Under the pieces are notes generated by a model. It did no database searches, was not told where the DNA came from, and saw nothing but the letters and a program-made list of their open reading frames with translations. 64,000 nucleotides of DNA, from the NCBI RefSeq assembly GCF_030915465.1, contig NZ_CP133267.1, forward strand, positions 1,054,001 through 1,118,000, written 5' to 3'. The stretch comes from Neobacillus sp. PS3-34 (lineage in GTDB: Bacteria > Bacillota > Bacilli > Bacillales > Cytobacillaceae). This document shows positions 48,005 through 57,535 of this stretch, in pieces. The position numbers were made by a program, and so were the translations under genes. How positions within the stretch are numbered: position 1 is the stretch's first letter; each line of letters begins with the position of its first letter.

Positions 48005-49582
48005 TTATTCACTATCCATTGGATTGTATAGCTTTACATCCGGATTTTTCTCCTGGAACCATCTGAGTGCAAAATCATTTTCAAATAAAAATACATTTTG
48101 ATCAAAACGGTCTTTAACGAGAAGGCTTCGGGAGCTTGACAGGTTTTCATCAACCGTGTCTCCTTCAATCCATCTGGCGATTTTCGATCCCTGTCTTTCC
48201 ATTAAAACCTCTGCATTGTATTCAGCCTTCATCCGGTGCTCAAACACTTCAAACTGCAGCTGCCCTACAGCACCAAGCAGATAGTCATCCGTTTTAACGG
48301 TTTTAAAAAGTTGTATTGCACCTTCCTGAACAAGCTGCTGAATTCCTTTATGGAAGGACTTTTGCTTCATGACGTTCTTAGCCGAAACCCGAACGAATAA
48401 TTCAGGGGTAAACTGTGGCAGCCGTTCATATTGGAAATCATCTTTTCCCGAAGTGAGTGTATCGCCAATCTGATACGTACCCGGATCATATAAGCCGATA
48501 ATATCTCCACTAACAGCCTCATCAACGGTGTTCCGCTCTTCAGCCATAAATGATGTCGACTGAGAAAGCTTCAGCTGTTTTCCCAGACGCGGAATGTTAA
48601 CAGCCATTCCCCGTTCGAATTTTCCGGAACAGATACGAACAAATGCAATTCGGTCCCGATGTGCCGGATTCATGTTCGCTTGGATTTTAAACACAAATCC
48701 TGAAAACTGCTCTGAAAGAGGATCAATTTTTCCGATTGATGAGTTCCGAGCCATCGGGGCAGGCGCAAACTGAAGATAGGTTTCAAGGAAGGTTTGCACG
48801 CCAAAGTTAGTCAACGCACTTCCAAAGAAAACTGGAATCAGGTCACCTTCTGCCACTCGTTCAGCTGAGAAATCATTTCCTGCTTCGTTTAAAAGCATGA
48901 TTTCTTCCAATGTCTGATCATAAAGGCCTGTAACTTTTAATGGGTGATCACCTTCGATTTCGCCATCTTCATTTAATGAAATAAATCTTTCATCTTCAGT
49001 AACACGGAATTGTTCAATTCGTTTATAGTACCGATCATAAATACCAAGAAATTCTTTGCCCATCCCAATTGGCCAATTCATTGGATAAGATTCGATTCCA
49101 AGAACCTCTTCCAATTCAGCCAAAAGCTCTAGCGGCATTTTCCCCTGGCGATCAAGTTTATTAATAAACGTAAAAATAGGAATTCCACGCATGCGGCAAA
49201 CCTTGAATAGCTTCAAAGTTTGTTCCTCTATACCCTTTGCAGAATCAATGATCATGACGGCACTATCAACCGCCATAAGCGTACGGTAGGTATCTTCACT
49301 GAAATCCTGATGTCCAGGGGTATCGAGAATATTGACACGGAAGTCGTTATAGTCAAATTGCATTACGCTGGAGGTAACAGATATTCCGCGCTGTTTCTCA
49401 ATCTCCATCCAGTCACTCGTTGCAAATTTACCTGTTTTCTTTGCTTTTACAGTACCGGCATCACGAATGGCGCCACCGAATAATAGTAATTGTTCAGTTA
49501 AGGTCGTTTTACCGGCATCCGGGTGGGAAATGATCGCGAACGTCCGGCGCGAGGTTACTTCTTCTTTAAAATTCTTACTCAT
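48005..49582 (-). CDS. prfC: peptide chain release factor 3 (PrfC)
   Basis: 525 aa translational GTPase that recycles class I release factors. G1 is [14 protein letters not shown]2/G3 [10 protein letters not shown] and [15 protein letters not shown]4 FINKLDRQ; the C-terminal RF3 domain includes [17 protein letters not shown]. The length is typical. ATG at 49582 is preceded by AGAGAGGAAAAC. Monocistronic. Confidence 0.96.
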   Translation of the reverse strand: MSKNFKEEVTSRRTFAIISHPDAGKTTLTEQLLLFGGAIRDAGTVKAKKTGKFATSDWMEIEKQRGISVTSSVMQFDYNDFRVNILDTPGHQDFSEDTYRTLMAVDSAVMIIDSAKGIEEQTLKLFKVCRMRGIPIFTFINKLDRQGKMPLELLAELEEVLGIESYPMNWPIGMGKEFLGIYDRYYKRIEQFRVTEDERFISLNEDGEIEGDHPLKVTGLYDQTLEEIMLLNEAGNDFSAERVAEGDLIPVFFGSALTNFGVQTFLETYLQFAPAPMARNSSIGKIDPLSEQFSGFVFKIQANMNPAHRDRIAFVRICSGKFERGMAVNIPRLGKQLKLSQSTSFMAEERNTVDEAVSGDIIGLYDPGTYQIGDTLTSGKDDFQYERLPQFTPELFVRVSAKNVMKQKSFHKGIQQLVQEGAIQLFKTVKTDDYLLGAVGQLQFEVFEHRMKAEYNAEVLMERQGSKIARWIEGDTVDENLSSSRSLLVKDRFDQNVFLFENDFALRWFQEKNPDVKLYNPMDSE

Positions 49583-49866
49583 TTTGTTTTCCTCTCTTTT
49601 GACAACAAAAATTTTTGCCCATTATTTCAATCTTAGCGGTCTCAGCAAAACTTTGCAATCATTCATCATCAATCATTGCGTTATTTTTTCCTTCCAGTTT
49701 CTTAAATTCTTGTTTATCCCTCTTTCACAAGTGCTCTCTCATTATCCTACTCTCTTGCTTTTCCAGCGATTCCCTCCATGAATAATACCTATTACCTATT
49801 TATTACAGATAACATTTTCATATAATGGAGATAGAAATCTTGAAGAAATAGAAGGAGATGAACTAC

Positions 49867-51615
49867 TTGAATCAAAGCTCAAAGATAGTTTCAAAGTTTA
49901 TGCCACTCCTTGGAGTGTTAATTTTAATAGTCGCCACTACTTTATGGATTATACAAGAAACAACTAAAGAGACTGCTATCCCCTTCTCTTCCATGGTAAA
50001 AACAATTCAGCATCAAAAAGGAGAAACGGTAACCTTGACAGAAAACTCAGATGGCTCCCTGCACCTCGAGACAAAAGAAGGCAAATATGTTTCCAATGTC
50101 CCTCCTAACAGCCAAATGGTAGACAAGCTAGTCGAAAAATATAACATCGATTATTCTTTTAACAACAGCAGTAAATTCGGAAAATGGATTATGGGTGGTC
50201 TGGTCATTTCACTCGCAGGAGCTGCTCTTGCTCTTCAAAAATCAAAAGGCGGAATTGGCATTTCCAATCCAATGAAAAATAGTCTCTCCAAAGCAAGGCC
50301 TCTTCCAGCAATTACGCTTAATGATGTTGGTGGGCTTGGAGATGAAATGAAGGAAGAAATACTTCAGACACTATCGATTTTAAAAGCACCAGAACGTTCA
50401 GCAAAAATGGGGATAAAGCCTCCTAAAGGAATTTTGCTCTATGGACCTCCAGGTACAGGTAAGACGCTTCTTGCACAGGCAATTGCACGTGAATTAAATG
50501 CTTCCTTCTTCTCAACAAGCGGTTCCGCTTTTAATGAATTATTTGTTGGTGTTGGAGCAAGCCGCGTGCGTACCCTATTCCAGAGTGCGAGAAAACAGAC
50601 ACCGGCAGTTATTTTTATTGATGAAATAGATGCACTTGCAGGCAGACGGAAGCAGCACGGCGGTGAAGAATCAGAAAAAACACTGACAGAGCTTCTTGTT
50701 CAGCTTGACGGTGGACACCCAAATGACGGAATATTGTTCATTGCCGCAACGAACCGGAAAGATATGCTTGATGAAGCATTTCTTCGTCCTGGAAGAATTG
50801 ACTTCTCATTCCAGGTTCCACTTCCTGATACAAAAGGGAGACGGGAAATTATTGATATCCACACGAAGGGTAAAAGCCTTGCACGTGATGTGGCGTCATC
50901 CCTGGATGATTTAGCAGAAAGTACATCAGGATTTTCAGGTGCAGAACTTCAATCACTTTTTGAAACAGCCAGCAGAATAGCAGTTAGAAACGGCAAAGAA
51001 TTTATTGGAAAAAGCGACCTTGATTATGCATTAGACCGTACAATCCTAGGAAGTACATCCCGTACCCTTCAGGATGCCGACACAAAAAACCGTGTTGCCA
51101 TTCATGAAGCAGGCCATGCGATTGTTGCTGCTTTGACAAAACCAGGCTCTGTCCGAAAGGCTACTATTATCCCTCGTGGCGAGGCGCTTGGTTATGTAGC
51201 ACCAATTCCAAAGGAGCTTCATCTATCCACAACAAGCGACCTGCTAGACCGTGTGGCCATGGTACTCGCTGGCGGTGTTGCTGAACGGATGTTCCTCGGC
51301 GAACACAGCATCGGTGTTAGCGGTGATGTGAAACAAGCGAAGCATATTATCGAGCAGATGGTCGATACAGGCATGCTTCAGGATGGATTTACCTTGACTT
51401 TTAGTAAAGGTGATAGGGAGTCCAAGATGCAGGAATTATTCCAGAAAGCCTTGGAGAAGTCAGAGTATTTAATCCAGGCAAACGAGAGCCAGTACGTTAA
51501 ATTGGTCGAGGCTCTTTTAAAGAAAGAGACACTTGAAGGATCTGAGGTAGAAGAAATTATTCGCAAGGATGCGACATATGATATAGATGGTTTAGGTGAT
51601 TTGGTTTTAGCATAA
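49867..51615 (+). CDS. FtsH-like membrane AAA protease (paralogue)
   Basis: 582 aa. One N-terminal membrane helix (about residues 12-30) and a short outer domain, a second helix near 105-123, then AAA with Walker A GPPGTGKTLLAQA, Walker B VIFIDEID and SRH AFLRPGRIDF, followed by an M41 peptidase domain with the zinc motif AIHEAGHAIVAAL and a downstream Asp in SGDVKQAK. Shorter and more divergent than housekeeping FtsH, so probably a second paralogue. GAAGGAG abuts the first ATG; TTG 49867 has proper spacing and is preferred. Confidence 0.85.
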   Translation: MNQSSKIVSKFMPLLGVLILIVATTLWIIQETTKETAIPFSSMVKTIQHQKGETVTLTENSDGSLHLETKEGKYVSNVPPNSQMVDKLVEKYNIDYSFNNSSKFGKWIMGGLVISLAGAALALQKSKGGIGISNPMKNSLSKARPLPAITLNDVGGLGDEMKEEILQTLSILKAPERSAKMGIKPPKGILLYGPPGTGKTLLAQAIARELNASFFSTSGSAFNELFVGVGASRVRTLFQSARKQTPAVIFIDEIDALAGRRKQHGGEESEKTLTELLVQLDGGHPNDGILFIAATNRKDMLDEAFLRPGRIDFSFQVPLPDTKGRREIIDIHTKGKSLARDVASSLDDLAESTSGFSGAELQSLFETASRIAVRNGKEFIGKSDLDYALDRTILGSTSRTLQDADTKNRVAIHEAGHAIVAALTKPGSVRKATIIPRGEALGYVAPIPKELHLSTTSDLLDRVAMVLAGGVAERMFLGEHSIGVSGDVKQAKHIIEQMVDTGMLQDGFTLTFSKGDRESKMQELFQKALEKSEYLIQANESQYVKLVEALLKKETLEGSEVEEIIRKDATYDIDGLGDLVLA

Positions 51616-51618
51616 AAT

Positions 51619-51654
51619 AAAAATACAGGCGCAATTGATGCGCCTGTATTTTTC
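51619..51654 (+). terminator. terminator after the FtsH-like gene
   Basis: AAATACAGGCGC / GCGCCTGTATTTTT, a perfect stem with a T-run. Confidence 0.92.
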
Positions 51655-51742
51655 ATGTCCAGATTCAGACGAGGTGAATTTCTACATGAACAAGCAAAAA
51701 TAACGTACAATAATCTTTAACGATACCATTGGAGGTTAACAG

Positions 51743-52254
51743 ATGGAAGCAAAAACATGCAATGAATCAAGAGTAATAAGAACAAGCAGAATTTTCCCGA
51801 ATGACGTTAATAACCATAATACCCTTTTTGGAGGGAAGCTCATGAGCGACATGGATATGGTTGCATCCATTTCGGCTACAAGGCATTCCCGGACGGAATG
51901 TGTGACTGCGTCAACCGATTCCGTCGATTTCCTCATCCCGATCACACCAGAAAATTCAGTCTGCTTTGAATCCTTTGTTACATATACAGGTTCCAGCTCA
52001 ATGGAGGTTTTTGTTAAGATTATTGCCGAAAGCCTGCTGAATAGTGATAGAAAAATTGCTGCAACCGCCTTTTTCACCTTCGTCGCATTGGATGAAAACG
52101 GGAAACCAACTAAAGTACCCGGCGTAATTCCTGAAACCGAAGAAGAAAAAAGCTTCATGAAACCGGTAAGGAAAGAGCTGAGGTCCGCAAAGAACACCGG
52201 AAACATAGTAAAGAACTTGCGGGGTATTTTACAACAAAAAAACCGTGGGAATAA
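51743..52254 (+). CDS. acyl-CoA thioesterase, hot-dog fold (frame broken near the end)
   Basis: About 170 aa. HNTLFGGKLMSDMDMVASIS is the hot-dog acyl-CoA hydrolase signature seen in the YkhA/BACH group. The open frame runs on to 52372, through a terminator and into the antisense of malL, which is implausible. One added base at about 52180 gives RKEHRKHSKELAGYFTTKKP and a stop at 52252-52254 right before the terminator, matching family length. GGAGG precedes the ATG by about 10 nt. Confidence 0.85.
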
Positions 52255-52292
52255 AACAAAACAGCGGCCTCTCAAGTCGCCGCTGTTTTATT
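52255..52292. terminator. bidirectional terminator, thioesterase and malL
   Basis: The stem AAAACAGCGGC / GCCGCTGTTTT with a 10-nt loop has T-runs on both sides. Confidence 0.9.
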
Positions 52293-53973
52293 ATTTTTCA
52301 AATAAGAATACTTGTGCTTCGTATGGCTTAAGTTCAAAGTTATCAAATGTATCACTTGCATGCCATTCATAATTCCCTAGCAGTCGGTTATATGGTAACT
52401 GCTTCAATCCAGCCGGTACTTCAAACGAAGGGGTTCCACCGTAGAAATTACAAACCGTTAATAATGTTTGTCCATTGTATTCCCTTGTATAGGCGAAAAT
52501 TTCAGGATGGTTCTCATTTAAAAGCTGATACTTCCCATAAACAATAATCTCATGGTCCTTTCTCAGCTTAATAAGGTTTCGGTAGTAATGATAAACTGAA
52601 TCCTGATTTTCCAAAGCATTCTTAACATTAATTTCTTTATAATTGGGATTGACCTTTATCCAAGGAGTTCCCTCTGTAAAGCCTCCATGATCTGAATCAT
52701 CCCATTGCATTGGAGTTCGTGCATTATCGCGGCCTTTAACATAAATGCTTCGCATGATATTTTCAACCGGAACATTTTCAGCTATCTTTTCCTTATAAAA
52801 ATTCAGCGTCTCAATATCCCTGTAATCATCAATTGTTGCAAACGGAACATTCGTCATCCCAATTTCTTCACCCTGATAAACATACGGAGTCCCTTTCATC
52901 ATATGAATGATGGTTGCAAGCATTTTTGCAGATTGAACCCGATACTCCTGATCATTTCCAAATCTTGATACAACCCGGGGCTGGTCATGGTTACAGAAAT
53001 AGAGGCTGTTCCACCCAACCGTTTCAAGCGCTTCCTGCCATTTGGTCAGGTTTCTTTTTAAATCGACTAAATCCAACGGTTTAAGATTCCATTTTCCTCC
53101 AGGCCCACTATCCAAGTCTACATGCTCGAATTGAAAGAGCATATTGACTTCTTTTCGGTCACTGTCGGTATATAATCGTGCTGTCTCTGGATTTGATCCA
53201 GGCATTTCTCCTACAGACATGATGTCATATTTTGATAAAACCTCTTTGTTCATTTCCTGAAGGAACTCGTGAATACGAGGCCCGTTCATAAAATGGCTGC
53301 TGCCATCACCATATTTATTTCCAGGGCTGATCTCCCCATCCGGCAAGCCTTCTTCCTTGGAAATAAAATTTATGACGTCCATCCGGAAACCGTCAATACC
53401 TTTATCAAGCCACCATTTCATCATGTCATAAACTTCAGTTCTCAGTTTTGGATTTTCCCAATTCAAATCAGGCTGTTTCTGTGAAAAGATATGTAAAAAG
53501 TATTCATCGGTCGTTTCATCATATTTCCAAGCAGAACCACTGAAAAACGAACCCCAATTATTTGGTTCCTTGCCGTCTTTTCCGGGCCGCCAAATATAAT
53601 AATCCCTGTATGGGTTATCCTTTGATTTCCGTGATTCCATAAACCAGGCATGTTCATCTGAGCTGTGGTTTACAACCAGATCCATAATCATCTTCATACC
53701 GCGTTTATGTATTCCGTCAAGCAGCTCTTCCCAATCCGACATATTACCAAAATCACTCATAATATCCTGATAATCGCTTATATCATAACCATTATCATCG
53801 TTTGGGGACTTATAGACAGGTGAAAGCCATATAACGTCTATTCCTAATCCTTGTAAATAGTCCAGCCGCGAGATAATCCCTTTTAAATCGCCGATACCAT
53901 CTCCATTGCTATCCATAAAGCTCCGAGGATAAATTTGATAGACAACGCTTTCTTTCCACCATTGCTTGTTCAT
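52291..53973 (-). CDS. malL: GH13 alpha-glucosidase (oligo-1,6-glucosidase/MalL type)
   Basis: 560 aa cytoplasmic glucosidase cleaving short alpha-glucosides. Catalytic nucleophile Asp in GIDGFRMDVINF, acid/base Glu in SVGEMPG and the third Asp in CNHDQPR; the N-terminal WWKESVVYQIYPRSF and VVNHSSDEH are MalL/oligo-1,6-glucosidase hallmarks. Linkage preference is not decided by what I can see. It lies 1.6 kb from the sugar ABC genes, on the same strand but with two genes between. Confidence 0.92.
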   Translation of the reverse strand: MNKQWWKESVVYQIYPRSFMDSNGDGIGDLKGIISRLDYLQGLGIDVIWLSPVYKSPNDDNGYDISDYQDIMSDFGNMSDWEELLDGIHKRGMKMIMDLVVNHSSDEHAWFMESRKSKDNPYRDYYIWRPGKDGKEPNNWGSFFSGSAWKYDETTDEYFLHIFSQKQPDLNWENPKLRTEVYDMMKWWLDKGIDGFRMDVINFISKEEGLPDGEISPGNKYGDGSSHFMNGPRIHEFLQEMNKEVLSKYDIMSVGEMPGSNPETARLYTDSDRKEVNMLFQFEHVDLDSGPGGKWNLKPLDLVDLKRNLTKWQEALETVGWNSLYFCNHDQPRVVSRFGNDQEYRVQSAKMLATIIHMMKGTPYVYQGEEIGMTNVPFATIDDYRDIETLNFYKEKIAENVPVENIMRSIYVKGRDNARTPMQWDDSDHGGFTEGTPWIKVNPNYKEINVKNALENQDSVYHYYRNLIKLRKDHEIIVYGKYQLLNENHPEIFAYTREYNGQTLLTVCNFYGGTPSFEVPAGLKQLPYNRLLGNYEWHASDTFDNFELKPYEAQVFLFEK

Positions 53974-54215
53974 GCACTTTCCTCCTAGTTGAAGATTCTA
54001 TGTATAAACATACCTTCTTTTTAAAAAGAAGAAAAGCAATATCTTTAATATCCACCCTTGTATAAAGAAAGGAAGGTTTCTTAATCAAAAGAGAGGAATT
54101 CAAGGCATAAAAGTTTAAATAGAAAAAATAGTGGAATGTTATTTAAATAAGCTTTTTTACCGGGACACTGAGAAATAAAGTATTTAAAAGTATTTAAAAA
54201 AGGAGGAGTGATGAA

Positions 54216-54641
54216 ATGATTGGATTCAAAAAATCCACGTTGGAAAAAGAACAGCAAAAATATGAATTAAAAGCAAAAGAATATATGGATAATCCTAAAA
54301 AAACGGAGGGATTATTAAAAAAAGCACTTGCAAAAGCAAACAATAAAAAAGGAGCATTGGGTGATGCTTGGGACAAGCTTCAGCTCCTGATTCAGCTAAT
54401 TACGGCGTGGGCAAAAGGCGATTACCGCAGTGTTTCAACAAGTACGATATTAACGGTCATTGGGGCAGTTGTTTATTTCGTATCGCCAATTGACTTCGTT
54501 CCCGATTTCCTAGCCGGTCTTGGATTTTTTGATGATGCAGCTGTGATTGGTTTTACACTTAAGAAAATTTCAGGTGACCTCGATAAATTCAAAGAATGGA
54601 GAGAGTCAAGTGTTATCCATGCAAAAAACCCCCTTGACTAA
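54216..54641 (+). CDS. YkvA-like DUF1232 protein
   Basis: 141 aa. An N-terminal basic, charged helix region is followed by the DUF1232 core VYFVSPIDFVPDFLAGLGFF and DDAAVIGF, with membrane-interacting hydrophobic helices. Function unknown. AAGGAGGAG precedes the ATG by 7 nt. In B. subtilis a ykvA gene lies in the mtn-kinD interval, so this one has been relocated, or is a paralogue. Confidence 0.85.
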   Translation: MIGFKKSTLEKEQQKYELKAKEYMDNPKKTEGLLKKALAKANNKKGALGDAWDKLQLLIQLITAWAKGDYRSVSTSTILTVIGAVVYFVSPIDFVPDFLAGLGFFDDAAVIGFTLKKISGDLDKFKEWRESSVIHAKNPLD

Positions 54642-54663
54642 ATATTCAAGAGGGCTTTTTTTA
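54622..54663. terminator. terminator, ykvA-like and cell wall hydrolase genes
   Basis: Stem AAAAAACCC..TTG / CAA..GGGCTTTTTTT between the convergent stops. Confidence 0.75.
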
Positions 54664-55338
54664 TAGTGTAAAGCGGTGGTTACCGATGTCCTTTATTTCC
54701 GGCCTAGAATACAGCCAGCTGTGTTTGATTTTATGAGGGTTAAAAAAGAACAGAGCTTTAGTCACCTTGCCATCCTTTGCTATTGCCTCATCTACCGCTT
54801 TTTTTGCTTCCTCGCCTGCCGGCTTATTAATCATGCCATTTTCTACCGGTTCGAATTGATTTTTCTGGTAGATAACCTGTTCAACCGTATCAGGGAATTT
54901 ATCACTTTCAACCCGATTTAATACAACTGCCGCGACGGCAACTTTTCCTTCATAAGGCTCACCTTTTGCCTCGGCATGAACGAGCCTTGCTAAAAGTTCT
55001 TTTTCCTTCGGCGTGATTTGTAATATATCCTTCTGACTGGTCTTTTGTGGTTTAGCTTTCTTACTGGCCGTTTGCGGTTTATCCTTTGGAACGTCAGCAT
55101 CAGGAATGATGATTTTATCGCCCGTGTTTATTTTCTCATCACCATCGTCATTTAATTGCTTTAAGTCCTTTTGCGGAACACCATATTTTACGGCTAAACG
55201 ATCAACCGTTTCGCCTTCTTTAACTACATGAATTTTAGTTGATTCAAGTGTCTGGGCATGTTTGCGGGCTTCCTGACCAGGTACGGCAAGCTGGAATAAA
55301 AAAGCTGCAGCCACAAGAAAAAAGGCTATTCTTTTCAT
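54661..55338 (-). CDS. LysM and SleB-type cell wall hydrolase, YkvT-like
   Basis: 225 aa, exported. A signal peptide (cleaved near VPGQEA) is followed by a LysM domain (HVVKEGETVDRLAVKYGVP, residues about 37-85), a Lys/Gln/Pro linker, and a SleB/CwlJ hydrolase domain with LLARLVHAEAKGEPYEGKVA (catalytic-type Glu) and QFEPVENG. Relatives degrade spore cortex or cell wall. LysM binds peptidoglycan. Layout agrees with YkvT of B. subtilis. Confidence 0.88.
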   Translation of the reverse strand: MKRIAFFLVAAAFLFQLAVPGQEARKHAQTLESTKIHVVKEGETVDRLAVKYGVPQKDLKQLNDDGDEKINTGDKIIIPDADVPKDKPQTASKKAKPQKTSQKDILQITPKEKELLARLVHAEAKGEPYEGKVAVAAVVLNRVESDKFPDTVEQVIYQKNQFEPVENGMINKPAGEEAKKAVDEAIAKDGKVTKALFFFNPHKIKHSWLYSRPEIKDIGNHRFTL

Positions 55339-55608
55339 TCGTCTTCCTCCCTTATCCGGAAAGCTTAAGCGCCTTGCTCAGCTTTCGAAATTTTCAATGT
55401 GCATCTAATTCCATATTATTTCAATCGGAATATTAATGAATTTGTATCGCCTCTATTACCCTAACATGGATTCCACAAAGACTCCACACTCAAAAACTTA
55501 CCAAGGAAATAGAGGAAAACTAAACCAATTAATAGCCCCTTCCTTAAAAAGCGCATTTATAAAAGCCCGTTTTGCCCGGACTATAATGCAAGTTCCGCTA
55601 AAAATGGT

Positions 55609-56478
55609 TCAGCCTTTTGTACCAGAAGAGATATTTGATCCTTCGATAAAGTATCGCTGGAAGAAGAAGAAAATCAATACAATTGGCAACAATACCATTA
55701 CAGACATAGCCATTAAATAATGCCATTGAGTCTGTACAGTTCCTTTAAATGTCTGCAATCCAATTTGTAGTGTATAAAGCTTTTCATCATTTATATAGAG
55801 CAAAGGTCCAAGCAAGTCATTCCATGCTCCATTAAATGAAAAAATAGCGACTGTAATCAAGGCAGGTTTCGTCAATGGGACCATGATGTGCCACCAAATT
55901 TGTAAATGATTCGCCCCGTCCAATACAGCGGCTTCCATTAATTCATTGGGTATTGTCATCATGAACTGTCTAAGTAAAAAGATAAAAAATGCGCTGCCGA
56001 AAAATGCAGGGACAACCAACGGAAGATAAGTGTTTACCCAGCCGAGTTTTGAAAACAATATATATTGAGGGACCATCGTAACGAACCCCGGAATCAACAT
56101 GGTCGATAAAACAATGGTGAATAGTGCGTTTCTGCCCTTAAATCTTATTTTTGCAAAAGCATAGGCTACAATGGAATTAACAAAAACACTGCCGATTGTC
56201 CCGCAGGCTGCAATAAATAAAGTATTCAATGCCCAACGGGTAAAAGGAGCAGTTTTCCAGGCCTCCATGTAGTTAGAAAAATGGAAATGTTTCGGGAAAA
56301 AGGACGGTGGAAACTGTGCGATTTCCTCTGGTGACTTTAATGACGTCGAAATCATCCACCATAAGGGAGAAAGAATAATACAGCTTCCAGCGAGCAATAG
56401 AAATGTTATGAACAGGCTCTTTGCTCTCCCTTTTAATTTTCTGTTTTCATAAAATTTAGGTGAAACATATTGGGTCAT
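55609..56478 (-). CDS. carbohydrate ABC transporter permease (MalG/CUT1 type)
   Basis: 289 aa with six predicted helices and the EAA loop ELMEAAVLDGANHLQIWWHI. Third gene of the operon; its start overlaps the preceding permease stop by 4 nt. No ATPase gene is near, so it probably uses a shared MsmX-type ATPase. Substrate unknown. Confidence 0.93.
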   Translation of the reverse strand: MTQYVSPKFYENRKLKGRAKSLFITFLLLAGSCIILSPLWWMISTSLKSPEEIAQFPPSFFPKHFHFSNYMEAWKTAPFTRWALNTLFIAACGTIGSVFVNSIVAYAFAKIRFKGRNALFTIVLSTMLIPGFVTMVPQYILFSKLGWVNTYLPLVVPAFFGSAFFIFLLRQFMMTIPNELMEAAVLDGANHLQIWWHIMVPLTKPALITVAIFSFNGAWNDLLGPLLYINDEKLYTLQIGLQTFKGTVQTQWHYLMAMSVMVLLPIVLIFFFFQRYFIEGSNISSGTKG

Positions 56479-57458
56479 TTATTGTCTCCTCCCTCATAGT
56501 GAACCCAGCGCTTTCCAACCTTCATATTGAGGACTGTCAATACCATGACAACAATAAATAAAAGCCAGGCCATTGCTGAGGCATACCCCATATCAAACAA
56601 TTTAAACGCATTATTCCACATATGAAGATTATAAAAAAGTAGCGAATTTGACGGACCTCCGCTTCCGTTTTCTGTCATAACGTAGGCCTCCTGAAAGATC
56701 TGGAAGGAGCCAATCGTACTTGTTACAACATCGAAAAATATGACGGGAGAAATCATTGGCAGGGTAATATGGAAAAATTTTTGGAAAGCAGTTGCCCCTT
56801 CCATTTCTGCCGCCTCATACATCTGAGGAGAAACCCCCTGCAGGCTTGCCAGGTATAAAAGCATGCCTCCTCCGACACTCCACATTTTCATAAGCAAAAG
56901 CGCAGGTTTCGTCCACTGTGGATCAAAAAGCCAGGCAGGTCCCTCAATACCAAACCAGCCCAGAAAGGTATTTACCAAGCCGGTCGATGGGCTAAGCATT
57001 TGCATCCAAAGAAAATATACCGCCACACCCGATAAAATTGCAGGTAAATAATAAATTGTTCTAAACAGCTTCATCCCAAATACCTTTTGGTTTAAAAGCA
57101 CGGCAAGCAACACTGCACCAGCTGTTGTAAGCGGAACTGAAAATATTACATAATACAAGGTATTCCATAAAGAGGTCCAAAACAATTTGTCAATCTTAAA
57201 CATGCGGGTAAAATTATCGAAGCCAATAAAATTCATAGTAGAAGTAATATTATAGTCCGTGAAACTGGCAGCGAGAGAAAAAAGAAGCGGTCCTAGTGTA
57301 AGTCCAAGAAAGCCAATTATCCATGGGCTAATAAATAAATATCCCCAAATGTTTTCTCTAGTTTGCCTGGAGATCTTTTTCCGGACTTTCATAGTTTCAG
57401 CGCCAGTACTTTCAATAAACTTATCTTCTAATACATTTGTTGATGTTGAAGATTTCAT
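56475..57458 (-). CDS. carbohydrate ABC transporter permease (MalF/UgpA type)
   Basis: 327 aa with an extended N-terminus, six helices and the EAA loop MYEAAEMEGATAFQKFFHIT. Second gene, 77 nt after the binding-protein gene. With the MalG-type partner it forms the membrane channel. ATG 57458 follows GGAGAAAAGGGG. Confidence 0.93.
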   Translation of the reverse strand: MKSSTSTNVLEDKFIESTGAETMKVRKKISRQTRENIWGYLFISPWIIGFLGLTLGPLLFSLAASFTDYNITSTMNFIGFDNFTRMFKIDKLFWTSLWNTLYYVIFSVPLTTAGAVLLAVLLNQKVFGMKLFRTIYYLPAILSGVAVYFLWMQMLSPSTGLVNTFLGWFGIEGPAWLFDPQWTKPALLLMKMWSVGGGMLLYLASLQGVSPQMYEAAEMEGATAFQKFFHITLPMISPVIFFDVVTSTIGSFQIFQEAYVMTENGSGGPSNSLLFYNLHMWNNAFKLFDMGYASAMAWLLFIVVMVLTVLNMKVGKRWVHYEGGDNK

Positions 57459-57535
57459 ATCCCCTTTTCTCCTTTCCCGGCAAAGTAATTTTTAAATCAA
57501 GCAAAGAGAGAAGGCAGCCCTTCTCTCTTCAAAAA

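Noticed and set aside
52255..52372. C-terminal extension of the thioesterase as translated
   Set aside because: It would read through a strong terminator and into antisense of malL; a one-base repair gives the normal end at 52254.
55358..55388. Hairpin GAAAGCT/AGCTTTC with a GCGCCTTGCTCAG loop upstream of the cell wall hydrolase gene
   Set aside because: The loop faintly recalls the start of the 306-bp repeat, but the match is too short to call a remnant.
55436..55720. 94-aa plus-strand ORF overlapping the MalG-type permease end
   Set aside because: Its second half is antisense to the conserved C-terminus of the permease and there is no ribosome site.
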